A stretch of DNA of 64,000 bases from Bacillus gobiensis (GTDB taxonomy: Bacteria > Bacillota > Bacilli > Bacillales > Bacillaceae): the NCBI RefSeq assembly GCF_001278705.1, contig NZ_CP012600.1:62190-126189 (forward strand), read 5' to 3'. The translations under genes were made by a program, and so were the position numbers. A model generated the notes under the pieces. That model did not search any database. It was not told the origin of the DNA and worked only from the letters and a program-made list of their open reading frames with translations. Positions 52,359-61,129 of the stretch are shown here, in pieces. The first letter of the stretch is position 1. Each line of letters opens with the position of its first letter.

Positions 52359-53029
52359 TTAAAGCGGTGTTATTCGATCTGGATGGCACGCTTCTTGACC
52401 GGGATGAATCCGTGAAACTGGTCATCGCTGATCAATACAGTAGACATCATCACGTTCTCTCACATATTCCGAAAGATACATATACTACAAGATTTATAGA
52501 ATTAGATGCCCACGGATACGTATGGAAGGACAAGGTATATCAGCAATTGGTTCAGGAATTTCAAATAGAAAAGATGACATGGGAAGGCTTTTTGGAGGAT
52601 TACCTCACACATTTTAAGCACAGCTGTGTGCCCTTTCCAAATCTCATTCAAATGCTGAAAACATTAAAAAGTGAGTCCCTTCAACTGGGCATGATCACAA
52701 ATGGAAAAGGGCAATTTCAGATGGACAATATTGTCGCACTTGGTATTAAAGATTATTTTGATACCATTCTAATATCAGAATGGGAAGGAATTAAGAAGCC
52801 TGATGCAAAAATTTTTCGTAGAGCTTTGGAGCAGCTGGAGGTATCTCCGGAGGAAAGCGTTTTTGTCGGTGATCATCCGGAAAACGACGTGAACGCAGCA
52901 AAGCGGGCAGGAATGCAATGCATATGGAAAAAAGACAGCAGCTGGAGTGGAGCGAATGCCGATGCCGTCATTGAAGATTTAATAGAACTACCTCTCCTGG
53001 TAAAGGCTGCTGAAGGAGGAAAAAGATGA
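52355..53029 (+). CDS. HAD-family hydrolase
   Basis: Phosphatase of HAD subfamily I. Motif I LFDLDGTLLDRDESVK (Asp8 and Asp10 region), motif II MITNGKGQFQ, motif III Lys in EGIKKPDAKIFRRAL and motif IV FVGDHPENDVNAAKRAG. 224 aa, normal length, with a helical cap. ATG 52355 overlaps the cupin stop, with GAGGTGG upstream; a longer frame from 52310 has no ribosome site. Second gene of the cupin-HAD-DinB operon. Confidence 0.88.
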   Translation: MIKAVLFDLDGTLLDRDESVKLVIADQYSRHHHVLSHIPKDTYTTRFIELDAHGYVWKDKVYQQLVQEFQIEKMTWEGFLEDYLTHFKHSCVPFPNLIQMLKTLKSESLQLGMITNGKGQFQMDNIVALGIKDYFDTILISEWEGIKKPDAKIFRRALEQLEVSPEESVFVGDHPENDVNAAKRAGMQCIWKKDSSWSGANADAVIEDLIELPLLVKAAEGGKR

Positions 53030-53535
53030 TTTTGGATTTGAAAGGAACACCACTGATGGAGAAAAACGTCGGAATGCTATATGCCATGGTGGAGAATAAT
53101 TATCGCCGATTAAAGTCAATTGTTAACGGCATGACACAGTCAGAGCTGGATTTTAAAGGAACAAATGGGGAATTGAATAGCACGGCCCAGTTATTGAAGC
53201 ATTTGGCTTATGTCGACGTAAAGTGGGTGTATCGTATCCAAGGGGAAACGCTGCTGGATCATCTCGAGAAAAAATACGGACCTGAGGTGGATGATAACGG
53301 AAGGCTTCCAAGTATCGAAGGTGTCCCATTATCTTCGTTGCTGGAGGATTACGACTTTGTTTTTCGCCAATTTGAACAAGCTTGTCAGCAAATAAAAGAC
53401 GCAGACTTAGAAACCCGAGTCCAATACGCAGATGGGGCGACAATCAAATGGGGTATCTGGCATATGGCAGACCATAATAGATACCATCAGGCCCATATAA
53501 ATCAGCTTCGCAAGTGGTATAAAGAGAGTTCGTAA
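53026..53535 (+). CDS. DinB/YfiT-family protein
   Basis: Four-helix-bundle DinB-like protein, 169 aa, with metal-binding His in LLKHLAYVDVKWVYRIQGE and MADHNRYHQAHINQLRKWY. Some relatives are bacillithiol or mycothiol transferases; here the function is open. ATG after GGAGGAAAAAG and overlapping the HAD gene stop (ATGA). Third gene of the operon. Confidence 0.85.
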   Translation: MILDLKGTPLMEKNVGMLYAMVENNYRRLKSIVNGMTQSELDFKGTNGELNSTAQLLKHLAYVDVKWVYRIQGETLLDHLEKKYGPEVDDNGRLPSIEGVPLSSLLEDYDFVFRQFEQACQQIKDADLETRVQYADGATIKWGIWHMADHNRYHQAHINQLRKWYKESS

Positions 53536-53536
53536 A

Positions 53537-53566
53537 AAAGTCTTGGGTGTCTCCAAGGCTTTTTTT
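53537..53566 (+). terminator. Terminator of the cupin-HAD-DinB operon
   Basis: AGTCTTGG and CCAAGGCT arms (one G-T pair) with a 6-base loop, followed by TTTTTTT. Confidence 0.85.
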
Positions 53567-53595
53567 ATTAAAACCTTTAGCCATTTATTACCGTC

Positions 53596-54291
53596 TTATT
53601 TATATAAAAAGATTTTTAAGCGATCGTTGTGATCAATCGTGGCTAATAAAATATTTTTGATATCAGTATCATTGATTTTTTTCCTCAGCCAAGCTTCGTC
53701 TTTACCGGCTTCCTTTAGATGCTTCCAATCAATTTTCCCTTCCCGGATGATCATTTTCGGAAGTTCAAAAACGTGGGGAGGCAAATTTATATCCGCCGGT
53801 GTTAATGATTCATACTTTGGGAACAAAAAGAAGGAAATCGTCCCATCCGGTTCCCATAAGGCAAGAGCGACCTTTCCGGGATCATCAATTTTTTGTTTTC
53901 TCAGTTCGGAAAGCAAAAAGTCAAGCGTAATCCTTGCTTTCGATAATTCTTTATAAAGGATATGACCATTCTTAATGAGAGGATGCGGCGAAGGCTCAAG
54001 AAATTTTCGGACTACGCTCCATTTAAGATGCAAAAACCATGTGCAGGCATATAAAACAACCACAGTGCCCGTCGTTAACATAGAACCCTTTAATCCTAGT
54101 TGTTCATCTGAAAGCGGATGGGCAATTATGTTTCCAAGCAGCAGAGCCATGACAAAATCCAACAGCCTCAGTTGAGAAATTGATCGCTGTCCCATCATTT
54201 TTGCAGCAATTAACAAGAAGAAAAACGAAATAACGGCTCTTAGAATCCATTCGATTGAAGTTAACGTTTCTTGTCCGTGAATAAAATCCAT
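53596..54291 (-). CDS. DUF421 membrane protein (YetF-like)
   Basis: Three N-terminal membrane helices (TSIEWILRAVISFFFLLIAA, FVMALLLGNIIAHPL, LTTGTVVVLYACTWFLHL) and a cytoplasmic C-terminal domain with ARITLDFLLSELRKQKIDD and LALWEPDGTISFFLFPKYE, as in YetF/YrbG proteins of spore-formers. 231 aa. Some family members help spore germinant receptor function; this one is not assignable. Convergent with the DinB operon. Confidence 0.86.
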   Translation of the reverse strand: MDFIHGQETLTSIEWILRAVISFFFLLIAAKMMGQRSISQLRLLDFVMALLLGNIIAHPLSDEQLGLKGSMLTTGTVVVLYACTWFLHLKWSVVRKFLEPSPHPLIKNGHILYKELSKARITLDFLLSELRKQKIDDPGKVALALWEPDGTISFFLFPKYESLTPADINLPPHVFELPKMIIREGKIDWKHLKEAGKDEAWLRKKINDTDIKNILLATIDHNDRLKIFLYK

Positions 54292-54463
54292 CTCATCCCG
54301 TCCTCATGATTCATACCATCTTATTATGAGTTGAACTGTCATTAATTATAAATACTGAAGATAATTTTCTGGAAATACTCCGAAGCTGTCGATAAATTAG
54401 GTAAACTAGATAAAGAACTTCGCCTGTTTTTTCAAGAAAGAAATTTTGAAGGGGGATAAAACC

Positions 54464-54925
54464 ATGATTCTTGTAAGCTCGTGCCTGGCAGGAGAAAATT
54501 GCAGATATGACGGAAACAATCGATTTGTTGAAGAAATCGAACAGCTGATTCAGCAAAGGAAAGCAAAGATGGTTTGCCCTGAATTGTTAGGAGGATTTTC
54601 TACTCCGAGAGAACCGGCTGAAATCGTTGGCGGTACAGGAGAAGATGTTCTGGCAGGCAGTGCCAAGGTGATTGATAAGTCTGGAAACGATGTGACATCT
54701 CAGTACATAGAAGGCGCGAAGAAAACGTTAACGATTGCAAGAGAAATGAAAGCAGAGACCGTCGTATTGAAAGAAAACAGCCCCTCGTGCGGAAGCTCTA
54801 TGATCTATAATGGAACGTTTACTGGAGAACAGCTTGCTGGGAACGGTGTGACAACTGCTTTATTGAAAAAAGAAGGATTTAGGGTAATGTCTGAAACGGA
54901 CTGGTTGAATGAAGTGAAATCGTAA
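54464..54925 (+). CDS. DUF523 family protein
   Basis: Small cytoplasmic protein of 153 aa. Signature blocks: ILVSSCLAGENCRYDGNNRF, VCPELLGGFSTPREPAEI and LKENSPSCGSSMIYNGTFTG. Cysteines in SSCLAGENC and SPSCG are conserved and may bind metal. ATG 54464 is chosen after GAAGGGGG; TTG 54446 lies before it. Function unknown; the family is widespread in bacteria. Confidence 0.87.
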   Translation: MILVSSCLAGENCRYDGNNRFVEEIEQLIQQRKAKMVCPELLGGFSTPREPAEIVGGTGEDVLAGSAKVIDKSGNDVTSQYIEGAKKTLTIAREMKAETVVLKENSPSCGSSMIYNGTFTGEQLAGNGVTTALLKKEGFRVMSETDWLNEVKS

Positions 54926-55041
54926 ATAGCTTTATCCAGTTTCAAAATCTCGTATTGGCGATTTGAAAAAATATCTGCATCGTGTCATCATAAGAAAAAG
55001 ATTATTGTGCGTGTAAAGAGGCACGAAGGAGGAACTATTAC

Positions 55042-57192
55042 GTGCTGACAAAGGTAAGGCAAGATTTACAAAACTATTTCGGTTATTCTTCATTTCGGCC
55101 GGGGCAGGAAAAAGTCATTTCAAATGTTTTAGAAAAAAAACGGAATTCTGCATGCATTATGCCGACTGGAGGCGGAAAATCGATATGCTATCAAATTCCG
55201 GCCCTGCAGCTCCCAGGCACTACCCTCGTCATCTCCCCTCTCATTTCGCTAATGAAGGATCAGGTGGATGCTCTGAACGTAGCCGGAATTCCAGCTTCCT
55301 ATATTAATAGCTCTCTCTCATATCAGGAAATGAGAATCAGGCTTTCAGAAACGAAGCAGGGGAGATACAAGTTATTGTACATTGCTCCGGAACGTCTGCA
55401 ATCACCTGAATTTTTGCAGGAAATCAAGCAGCTCGAGATTCCACTTATTGCCGTAGACGAAGCTCATTGTATTTCCCAATGGGGACATGATTTCAGGCCA
55501 AGCTATATGAATATTAAGGAAATGCTGAATGCTTTACCCGGAGATCCTGTCATTTTGGCTTTGACTGCAACGGCAACCCCACAGGTCAGTGACGATATTT
55601 GCCGTCTGCTTCATATTGACGCTTCCCAGGTCGTATCTACCGGCTTCGCCCGCAGTAATCTATCGTTTCAGCTCGTAAAAGGCGAGGATAAAATGCGCTA
55701 TCTTGAAAATTATATCAAAACAAATAAGGATGAATCGGGCATTATTTATACGGCAACCCGCAAGGAAGCCGATCGGATTTCCCAGGCTTTACGTATTAAA
55801 GGTATTCGGGCAGGACGTTACCATGCCGGGATGAATGATGAGGAAAGGCTGCGGGAGCAGGAGGATTTTCTTCAGGATAATATAACGATTATGGTGGCTA
55901 CATCGGCATTCGGGATGGGAATTGATAAATCAAATATACGATATGTAATTCATTATCAAATGCCAAAGGATATGGAGAGCTACTATCAGGAAGCTGGCAG
56001 GGCTGGCCGGGATGGTGCGGATAGTGAATGCATTTTGCTATATTCCGCTCAGGACGTGCAAATCCAGCGATTTTTAATTGAGCAGTCAACCACAAATGAA
56101 AGCCGGCAAATCCAGCAGCTTGAGAAGCTTCGGCAAATGATGGATTATTGCCATACGGAAGGTTGCCTTCAGGCGTTTATTCTTCGTTATTTTGGTGAAC
56201 AATCACCGGAGGATTGCGGGCAGTGCAGCAGCTGTACGGATGAACGCGAGCTGACAGATGTCACCCGGGAAGCGCAAATGGTGATGTCGTGCTTGATCAG
56301 AATGGGGGCACGGTTTGGGAAAACCTTTATTTCTCAGGTGTTGACTGGCTCAAGAAATAAGAAAGTGGTAGAAGCCGGCTTTGACAAGCTCACAACTTAT
56401 GGCATGATGAAGGACAAATCCTTGCAAGAGGTCAATGAGTTTATCGAATTTTTAACTTCAGAATTATACCTTGGAGCAACAACGGGACAATATCCAACAC
56501 TTTATGTAACGGAAAAGGGGAAAGAAGTTTTGTTAGGGAAGTCTGGCGTCGAACGAAAAGCTAGAATGCAAACTTCACAGCTTGTGGAAGACGATGAATT
56601 GTTCAACCATTTGCGGGCGGTCAGAAAAAGCATCGCAGAAGAAGAAAATGTTCCTCCGTTTGTCGTTTTTTCAGATGTCACATTGCGTGATATGTGCGCA
56701 AAGCTTCCGGACAACCCTCAAGATTTTCTAAATGTAAAAGGTGTCGGTGAGCAAAAAAGGCAAAGGTATGGAGAACGCTTCATCGAAGAAATTCAAACCT
56801 TCTGTGCCGAAAACCCAGATCGGAATCGAAAATCAGAAGCAGTGATGACAAGCAAACCGAGCAAAAAAAGAACGCCGACCGATGAACCTTCCCACCTTGA
56901 GACGTATAAGATGTTCCAAGAGGGCATGTCGATAAAAGAGCTCGCAGAAGCCCGTGAAATAACGGAAGAAACAGCGGGAAGCCATTTGCTTCGCTGCATA
57001 AGTGAAGGTCATTCTATTGACTGGGAGAGAATAATAACTTACCAAATCGAAGCACAAATAAAAGAAGCGGTTGAAAAAGTCGGAAAAGAAAAGCTGAAGC
57101 CCCTCAAAGAAAACGTTTCTGAAGAAATAAGCTATTTCATCATTAAGCTTACTTTGGAAAAGTGGCGGCAGGAAAGTGGGCAAATTGTATAA
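55042..57192 (+). CDS. recQ: RecQ-family ATP-dependent DNA helicase
   Basis: 3'-5' helicase that unwinds recombination and stalled-fork structures. Walker A MPTGGGKSICYQIPAL, DEAH box VDEAHCISQWGHDFRP, motif VI QEAGRAGRDG. The zinc-binding region has Cys in EDCGQCSSC, then a winged helix (LTGSRNKKVVEAGFDKLTTY), an HRDC domain at about 515-590, and a C-terminal helix-turn-helix (HTH_40-like; FQEGMSIKELAEAREITEET). 716 aa, longer than many RecQ proteins because of this last domain. GTG start with AAGGAGG upstream. A levansucrase remnant follows directly. Confidence 0.92.
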   Translation: MLTKVRQDLQNYFGYSSFRPGQEKVISNVLEKKRNSACIMPTGGGKSICYQIPALQLPGTTLVISPLISLMKDQVDALNVAGIPASYINSSLSYQEMRIRLSETKQGRYKLLYIAPERLQSPEFLQEIKQLEIPLIAVDEAHCISQWGHDFRPSYMNIKEMLNALPGDPVILALTATATPQVSDDICRLLHIDASQVVSTGFARSNLSFQLVKGEDKMRYLENYIKTNKDESGIIYTATRKEADRISQALRIKGIRAGRYHAGMNDEERLREQEDFLQDNITIMVATSAFGMGIDKSNIRYVIHYQMPKDMESYYQEAGRAGRDGADSECILLYSAQDVQIQRFLIEQSTTNESRQIQQLEKLRQMMDYCHTEGCLQAFILRYFGEQSPEDCGQCSSCTDERELTDVTREAQMVMSCLIRMGARFGKTFISQVLTGSRNKKVVEAGFDKLTTYGMMKDKSLQEVNEFIEFLTSELYLGATTGQYPTLYVTEKGKEVLLGKSGVERKARMQTSQLVEDDELFNHLRAVRKSIAEEENVPPFVVFSDVTLRDMCAKLPDNPQDFLNVKGVGEQKRQRYGERFIEEIQTFCAENPDRNRKSEAVMTSKPSKKRTPTDEPSHLETYKMFQEGMSIKELAEAREITEETAGSHLLRCISEGHSIDWERIITYQIEAQIKEAVEKVGKEKLKPLKENVSEEISYFIIKLTLEKWRQESGQIV

Positions 57193-57216
57193 AGTGTTAA
57201 AAAAGGTGTTTTTTGT

Positions 57217-57353
57217 CACAGGGGGTACTATCCAGACCGTCACTCAACTTTTGCACCGAGCTTTTTGTTGAGCAATAACGGATCAGAAACATCTGTTGAA
57301 AAAAACAGTATTCTTGAACAAGGACAGTTAACCATTCAAGAAAATAAAAAATA
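57217..57353 (+). pseudogene. sacB: Degraded levansucrase (sacB) C-terminal fragment
   Basis: One frame reads HRGYYPDRHSTFAPSFLL, then SNNGSETSVEKNSILEQGQ and LTIQENKK with a TAA stop. This follows the levansucrase C-terminus (TNRGFYADKQSTFAPSFLL... SILEQGQLTVN in B. subtilis). The N-terminal 90 per cent is missing, and recQ ends 24 bases before, so only the 3' end of a second sacB-like gene remains. It differs from the intact sacB at 11807-13354, so it is a separate, older copy and not a recent duplicate. Confidence 0.8.
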
Positions 57354-57373
57354 AAATGAATGAGTGCTAAAAA

Positions 57374-57402
57374 GAAAATGCCGGAAAGATATCGGCATTT
57401 TC
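57374..57402 (+). terminator. Terminator 1 after the sacB remnant
   Basis: GAAAATGCCG and TCGGCATTTTC form a stem of about ten pairs; a remnant of the second levansucrase's own terminator or that of recQ. Confidence 0.7.
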
Positions 57403-57406
57403 TTCA

Positions 57407-57447
57407 GCATGTCGAGAAAGGGGTATTTTTCTCGACATGCTTTTTTT
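57407..57447 (+). terminator. Terminator 2 after the sacB remnant
   Basis: GCATGTCGAGAAA and TTTCTCGACATGC form a perfect 13-bp stem followed by TTTTTTT. With terminator 1 it makes a double stop before the LysR gene; the rest of the 57448-57675 gap shows nothing else. Confidence 0.88.
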
Positions 57448-57675
57448 ATGGGTTCTTAATCGATGGAAATTTTAATGAACTATTAAATCGATATAGATAG
57501 CCACACCTTTACCCTAGCTTGGCTAAGTGTGGCAATCTTTTTCATTTTCATATTTTTTACTGTGCACTCTGTTAGGGGTGGCTTTATTCGTTCCAGATGA
57601 CATTATGTTTATAGTAGAATACATATAAAAACCAAGTAAATAGATATGAAAATAATGAAAATGAAGGTGACTAAA

Positions 57676-58569
57676 ATGGATATCCGATCAATTAAAACGT
57701 TTCAAACGATAGTGAAATATGGAAGTTTCAACAAAGCTGCATCGGAACTGAAATATGCCCAGTCGACCATAACCACCCATATAAAAAAGCTCGAATCCGA
57801 TTTAGGTACAAAGTTATTCGAACGGGAAAAAGGATTGCATCTTACGCAAGCAGGGAAGCTGTTGAATAGGAAGGGAGAGCTGCTATTGAAGGATTTTGAG
57901 AATCTTCAGGAAGCGATGTCGGAATTGATCAACGGAGAATCGGGAATGATCAGAATCGGTGCAATGGAGCCTACTGCAAGCTATCGAATCCCCAATCTCT
58001 TAAAGCCGTTTATCAAAGCCTTTCCAAAGATTCAGGTCAGCATCCAGATAGAAAACAGCAAAACACTTAGCAAAATGGTGAAATCAGACGAAATTGATCT
58101 GGCCATTTGCACGGCTCCTGATCTTTCTTCAGGAATGCATTTTACCCCTCTCTTTTCAGAGAGCATCGCTTTGCTCATCCCGGAAAATGAACAACTGGGG
58201 GGACAGGAAACTATTACACTGAAAGATATAGAAAACGAAGAAATATTAATCACTACCGCTGTATGCCCTTTTCGTAGAAATTTAGAAAAGCAGATGATCG
58301 ATAAAGGAATCCGTCCAAATTATCAAATGGAAATTAGCCATATGCCAGCTTTAAAGTTTTATGCCCAGGCCGGTTTCGGTATTGCAGCAGTTCCTCTCAT
58401 AACGGTTACTCCTCCTCCAGAAGGAACGGTTGTCAGGGAAATTTCTGATTTCAGGAAAGCACTGACAGTAGGGATGCTTAGAAATGAAGAACGTTCTTAT
58501 ACAGGAAAAGCGATGGAAAGCCTCATTCAGCTGCTTACAGAAAACCTTGCGACAGAAAAATTGGAATAA
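57676..58569 (+). CDS. LysR-family regulator, possibly of the sulfur cluster
   Basis: Regulator with an N-terminal LysR helix-turn-helix (FQTIVKYGSFNKAASELKYA, QSTITTHIKKLESDLGTKLF) and a C-terminal effector domain (LICTAPDLSS; AQAGFGIAAVPLITV). ATG 57676 is preferred because GAAGGTGA precedes it; the in-frame ATG 57646 adds ten residues ahead of the conserved MDIRSIKTF. 297 aa. It lies 222 bp before the sulfonate genes, same direction. Sulfur control by LysR proteins is well known, so this is a reasonable regulator for them (inference). Confidence 0.88.
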   Translation: MDIRSIKTFQTIVKYGSFNKAASELKYAQSTITTHIKKLESDLGTKLFEREKGLHLTQAGKLLNRKGELLLKDFENLQEAMSELINGESGMIRIGAMEPTASYRIPNLLKPFIKAFPKIQVSIQIENSKTLSKMVKSDEIDLAICTAPDLSSGMHFTPLFSESIALLIPENEQLGGQETITLKDIENEEILITTAVCPFRRNLEKQMIDKGIRPNYQMEISHMPALKFYAQAGFGIAAVPLITVTPPPEGTVVREISDFRKALTVGMLRNEERSYTGKAMESLIQLLTENLATEKLE

Positions 58570-58791
58570 TCTTGATCTCGAGTGGACGGACAAATTGAAA
58601 GGAGGAAAGGGAGCATCTTTTGTAGTTCTCACTAGTACAATCTATGTTTCTGGAATCTCTGTTGCTAAAAATTCATTTTTTATGAATTTATTGTTCACTT
58701 TTTTCAATTATACAAAATTCATAGGTTGAGTTATAGTAGTTATTATTAATCCGATGAGAATACTAAACATTATATGAGGAAGGGATTGCAG

Positions 58792-59154
58792 ATGATTATT
58801 GCTTGTACACTTGACCAAAATGAGATCATTAAACCCATTACCGAGGGAGTAATCGTGAGGATTTACAGAGAGGAAACGGAAGAATTTCAAGACTTCCGAA
58901 ATCCTGCAATGGATATTAAGGAAGGAAGAAGAGGAGCGGCTTTAAAGCTTGCAGTCGAAAATGGTGCAACAGCGTTTGCTGCTCCGCCTGAGACATTTTG
59001 TGAACTTTCTTATAGGAAAGCAAAGGATGAAAACGTATCATTTTACAACATTGCGTCCAATTTATCATTTTCTGAATTTCAAAAGCAATTAACAGCAAAA
59101 ACGATTCATTTGCAAAAGGAGTTACCAGAAAAAGAGGTTGTTCCGAGTAACTAA
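58792..59154 (+). CDS. NifX/NifB-like small protein in the sulfonate cluster
   Basis: A 120-residue protein: start [20 protein letters not shown], then [20 protein letters not shown] and [17 protein letters not shown]. The fold pattern (an N-terminal strand, a pocket region and a later AENGAT-like helix) looks like the dinitrogenase iron-molybdenum cofactor (NifX/NafY) domain, but no clear ligand residues are seen. ATG 58792 with AGGAAGGG upstream. It opens the sulfonate operon, 20 bp before ssuB. Role unknown. Confidence 0.55.
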   Translation: MIIACTLDQNEIIKPITEGVIVRIYREETEEFQDFRNPAMDIKEGRRGAALKLAVENGATAFAAPPETFCELSYRKAKDENVSFYNIASNLSFSEFQKQLTAKTIHLQKELPEKEVVPSN

Positions 59155-59174
59155 AACTTGCAGAGGTGGCTGGG

Positions 59175-59948
59175 ATGAATAAAAAAACAAACGGTGTGCA
59201 TCTGAAAATCAACCAACTGAGAAAAACATTTGGAAATGTAGACGTCCTGAAAGGAATTGACATCGAAATCTCTCCGGGCGAATTCGTCGCGATTGTCGGA
59301 AAAAGCGGCTGTGGAAAAAGCACACTTCTTCGTCATGTGGCCGGTTTAGAAGAAGAATCAAGCGGCAGCATTTTGCAGGAAGGCAAAAAAATAAAAGGTC
59401 CGAATAAGAAAGCAAGGTTTATGTTTCAGGATGACAGGCTTTTGCCTTGGGTAAGCGTTCTTGAAAATGTCGGAGTCGGTCTTGGATTAAAGAAAAATTG
59501 GAAGCCAAAAGCCGAAAGCGCCCTTGAGCAGGTAGGGTTAAAAAATCGGGCAGGTGATTGGCCATCCGTTTTATCCGGGGGACAAAAGCAAAGGGTTGCC
59601 TTGGCAAGAGCGCTGGCAGCAAAACCGCAGCTATTGCTGCTGGATGAACCTCTCGGGGCTTTGGATGCATTAACCAGAATTGAGATGCAGGCCTTTGTAG
59701 AGAAGCTTTGGCTGGAACAGGGCTATACTTCATTGCTTGTTACACATGACGTCAGTGAAGCGATAGCACTTGCGGATCGGGTCATTCTCATTGAGGAAGG
59801 CGTTATAAAGATGGATGTAAAAGTCACACTGCCGCGTCCTCGTCAACGTTCGCATCCTTTATTTGCACAGCTGGAAGAAAAGGTATTGGCAACTGTCTTT
59901 GGCAAAGAAAACGTTGCTGATCCGCTTTTGCACAGACAAAAAGCCTAG
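59175..59948 (+). CDS. ssuB: Aliphatic sulfonate ABC transporter ATPase
   Basis: Energises sulfonate uptake. Walker [22 protein letters not shown] loop [11 protein letters not shown], signature [16 protein letters not shown], Walker [18 protein letters not shown]-loop [16 protein letters not shown]. The QDDRLLPW and LGALDALTR stretches are typical of SsuB/TauB/NrtD. ATG 59175 with AGAGGTGG upstream. 257 aa. It is followed by SsuD. Confidence 0.92.
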   Translation: MNKKTNGVHLKINQLRKTFGNVDVLKGIDIEISPGEFVAIVGKSGCGKSTLLRHVAGLEEESSGSILQEGKKIKGPNKKARFMFQDDRLLPWVSVLENVGVGLGLKKNWKPKAESALEQVGLKNRAGDWPSVLSGGQKQRVALARALAAKPQLLLLDEPLGALDALTRIEMQAFVEKLWLEQGYTSLLVTHDVSEAIALADRVILIEEGVIKMDVKVTLPRPRQRSHPLFAQLEEKVLATVFGKENVADPLLHRQKA

Positions 59949-59975
59949 TTAACGAATTGGTTAAGGAGGATAATA

Positions 59976-61103
59976 ATGGTTGAATTTATCACAATGGCTC
60001 CTACTTCTGGAGATGGAACGTATGTAGGAACGTCAAATACAAATGCGCAAAGAATCGATGGCTGGACGGCAAGCGATGAGAGTGCAGAACGTCCGCCTAC
60101 GCTTGAATATATTCGTGCAGTGGCACAGGCTGCTGAAAAGGGAGGCTTCTCAACTTTGCTGCTCCCAACCGGGGGAAGCTGTCTTGATTCACTTTCAGTT
60201 GCTGCCAATCTAACTGCATATACGGAAAACCTTAATTTCTTATTTGCCGTTCGGCCAGGATCTACCCAGCCGGCCGTTTTTGCAAAGCAATTTGCAACGG
60301 TTGATTATTGGTCAGGCGGAAGAGCCAGGGTGAATATCGTGACTGGTGGCCAGCCAAAAGAACTTGCCAGCGATGGTGACTTTCTTGATCATACATCCAG
60401 ATACAAACGAACAAAAGAATATATCCAAGTATTAAAAAGACTTTTCACAGAGGACGGTTTTGATCACGAAGGAGAATTTTTCACTTTAAAAAATGCATCG
60501 TTATTTCCAAAACCGGTACAAAAGCCAAGACCAGAAATCTATTTCGGAGGAGCTTCTGAAATTGGGAAACAAGTTGCAGCTGAGGATTCAGATGTATACA
60601 TGATGTGGGGGGAAACCCTTGAAAATTCACGGGAAAGAATAAATGAGATGAAAAAACTTGCGAAAGAAAAAGATAGACAACTAAGCTACAGCATTTCGTT
60701 TCAAGTTATTTTGGGTGAGACGGAGGAGGAGGCTTGGAACAATGCCAATCGTCTGGTCAGCAAGCTTTCTCCAGAGCTCGCTTCGAAAAAAAGCGAACAA
60801 ACGAAAAAAGAAGGAGACTCAACAGGTGTAAAGAGGCTGCATCAACTGATGGAGCAGGGTAAAGAAAATAATTTTATCATCGGCCCTAATCTTTGGGCAG
60901 GATTGACTCAAGTTATTTCAGGAAACTCGATTGCTTTGGTCGGGACACCTGATCAAGTCGCAGATAGATTGATAGAATATGTGAATCTAGGGTTTGATAA
61001 AGTTCTTTTACGCGGATTCCCCCATCTGGAAACGATCGAACAAATTGGTGAGCTTGTTATTCCAAGGGTTCATTCGAGGCTTAAAGAGAAGGCATTGATC
61101 TAA
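59976..61103 (+). CDS. ssuD: FMNH2-dependent alkanesulfonate monooxygenase
   Basis: Releases sulfite and an aldehyde from alkanesulfonates using reduced flavin and oxygen. Luciferase-like TIM barrel: FITMAPTSGDGTYVGTS at the start, then GGFSTLLLPTGGSCLDSL, NLNFLFAVRPGSTQPAVFAK, ARVNIVTGGQPKELASDGDF and IYFGGASEIGKQVAAEDSDV, all close to SsuD. 375 aa. ATG with AAGGAGGATAATA upstream. No flavin reductase gene is seen in this window; one must be elsewhere. Confidence 0.93.
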   Translation: MVEFITMAPTSGDGTYVGTSNTNAQRIDGWTASDESAERPPTLEYIRAVAQAAEKGGFSTLLLPTGGSCLDSLSVAANLTAYTENLNFLFAVRPGSTQPAVFAKQFATVDYWSGGRARVNIVTGGQPKELASDGDFLDHTSRYKRTKEYIQVLKRLFTEDGFDHEGEFFTLKNASLFPKPVQKPRPEIYFGGASEIGKQVAAEDSDVYMMWGETLENSRERINEMKKLAKEKDRQLSYSISFQVILGETEEEAWNNANRLVSKLSPELASKKSEQTKKEGDSTGVKRLHQLMEQGKENNFIIGPNLWAGLTQVISGNSIALVGTPDQVADRLIEYVNLGFDKVLLRGFPHLETIEQIGELVIPRVHSRLKEKALI

Positions 61104-61129
61104 CTATTTTATCTTTCGGAGGGATATCT

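Noticed and set aside
58570-58791. SAM riboswitch or T-box before the sulfonate operon
   Set aside because: No conserved S-box or T-box core sequence and no terminator hairpin before the first gene.
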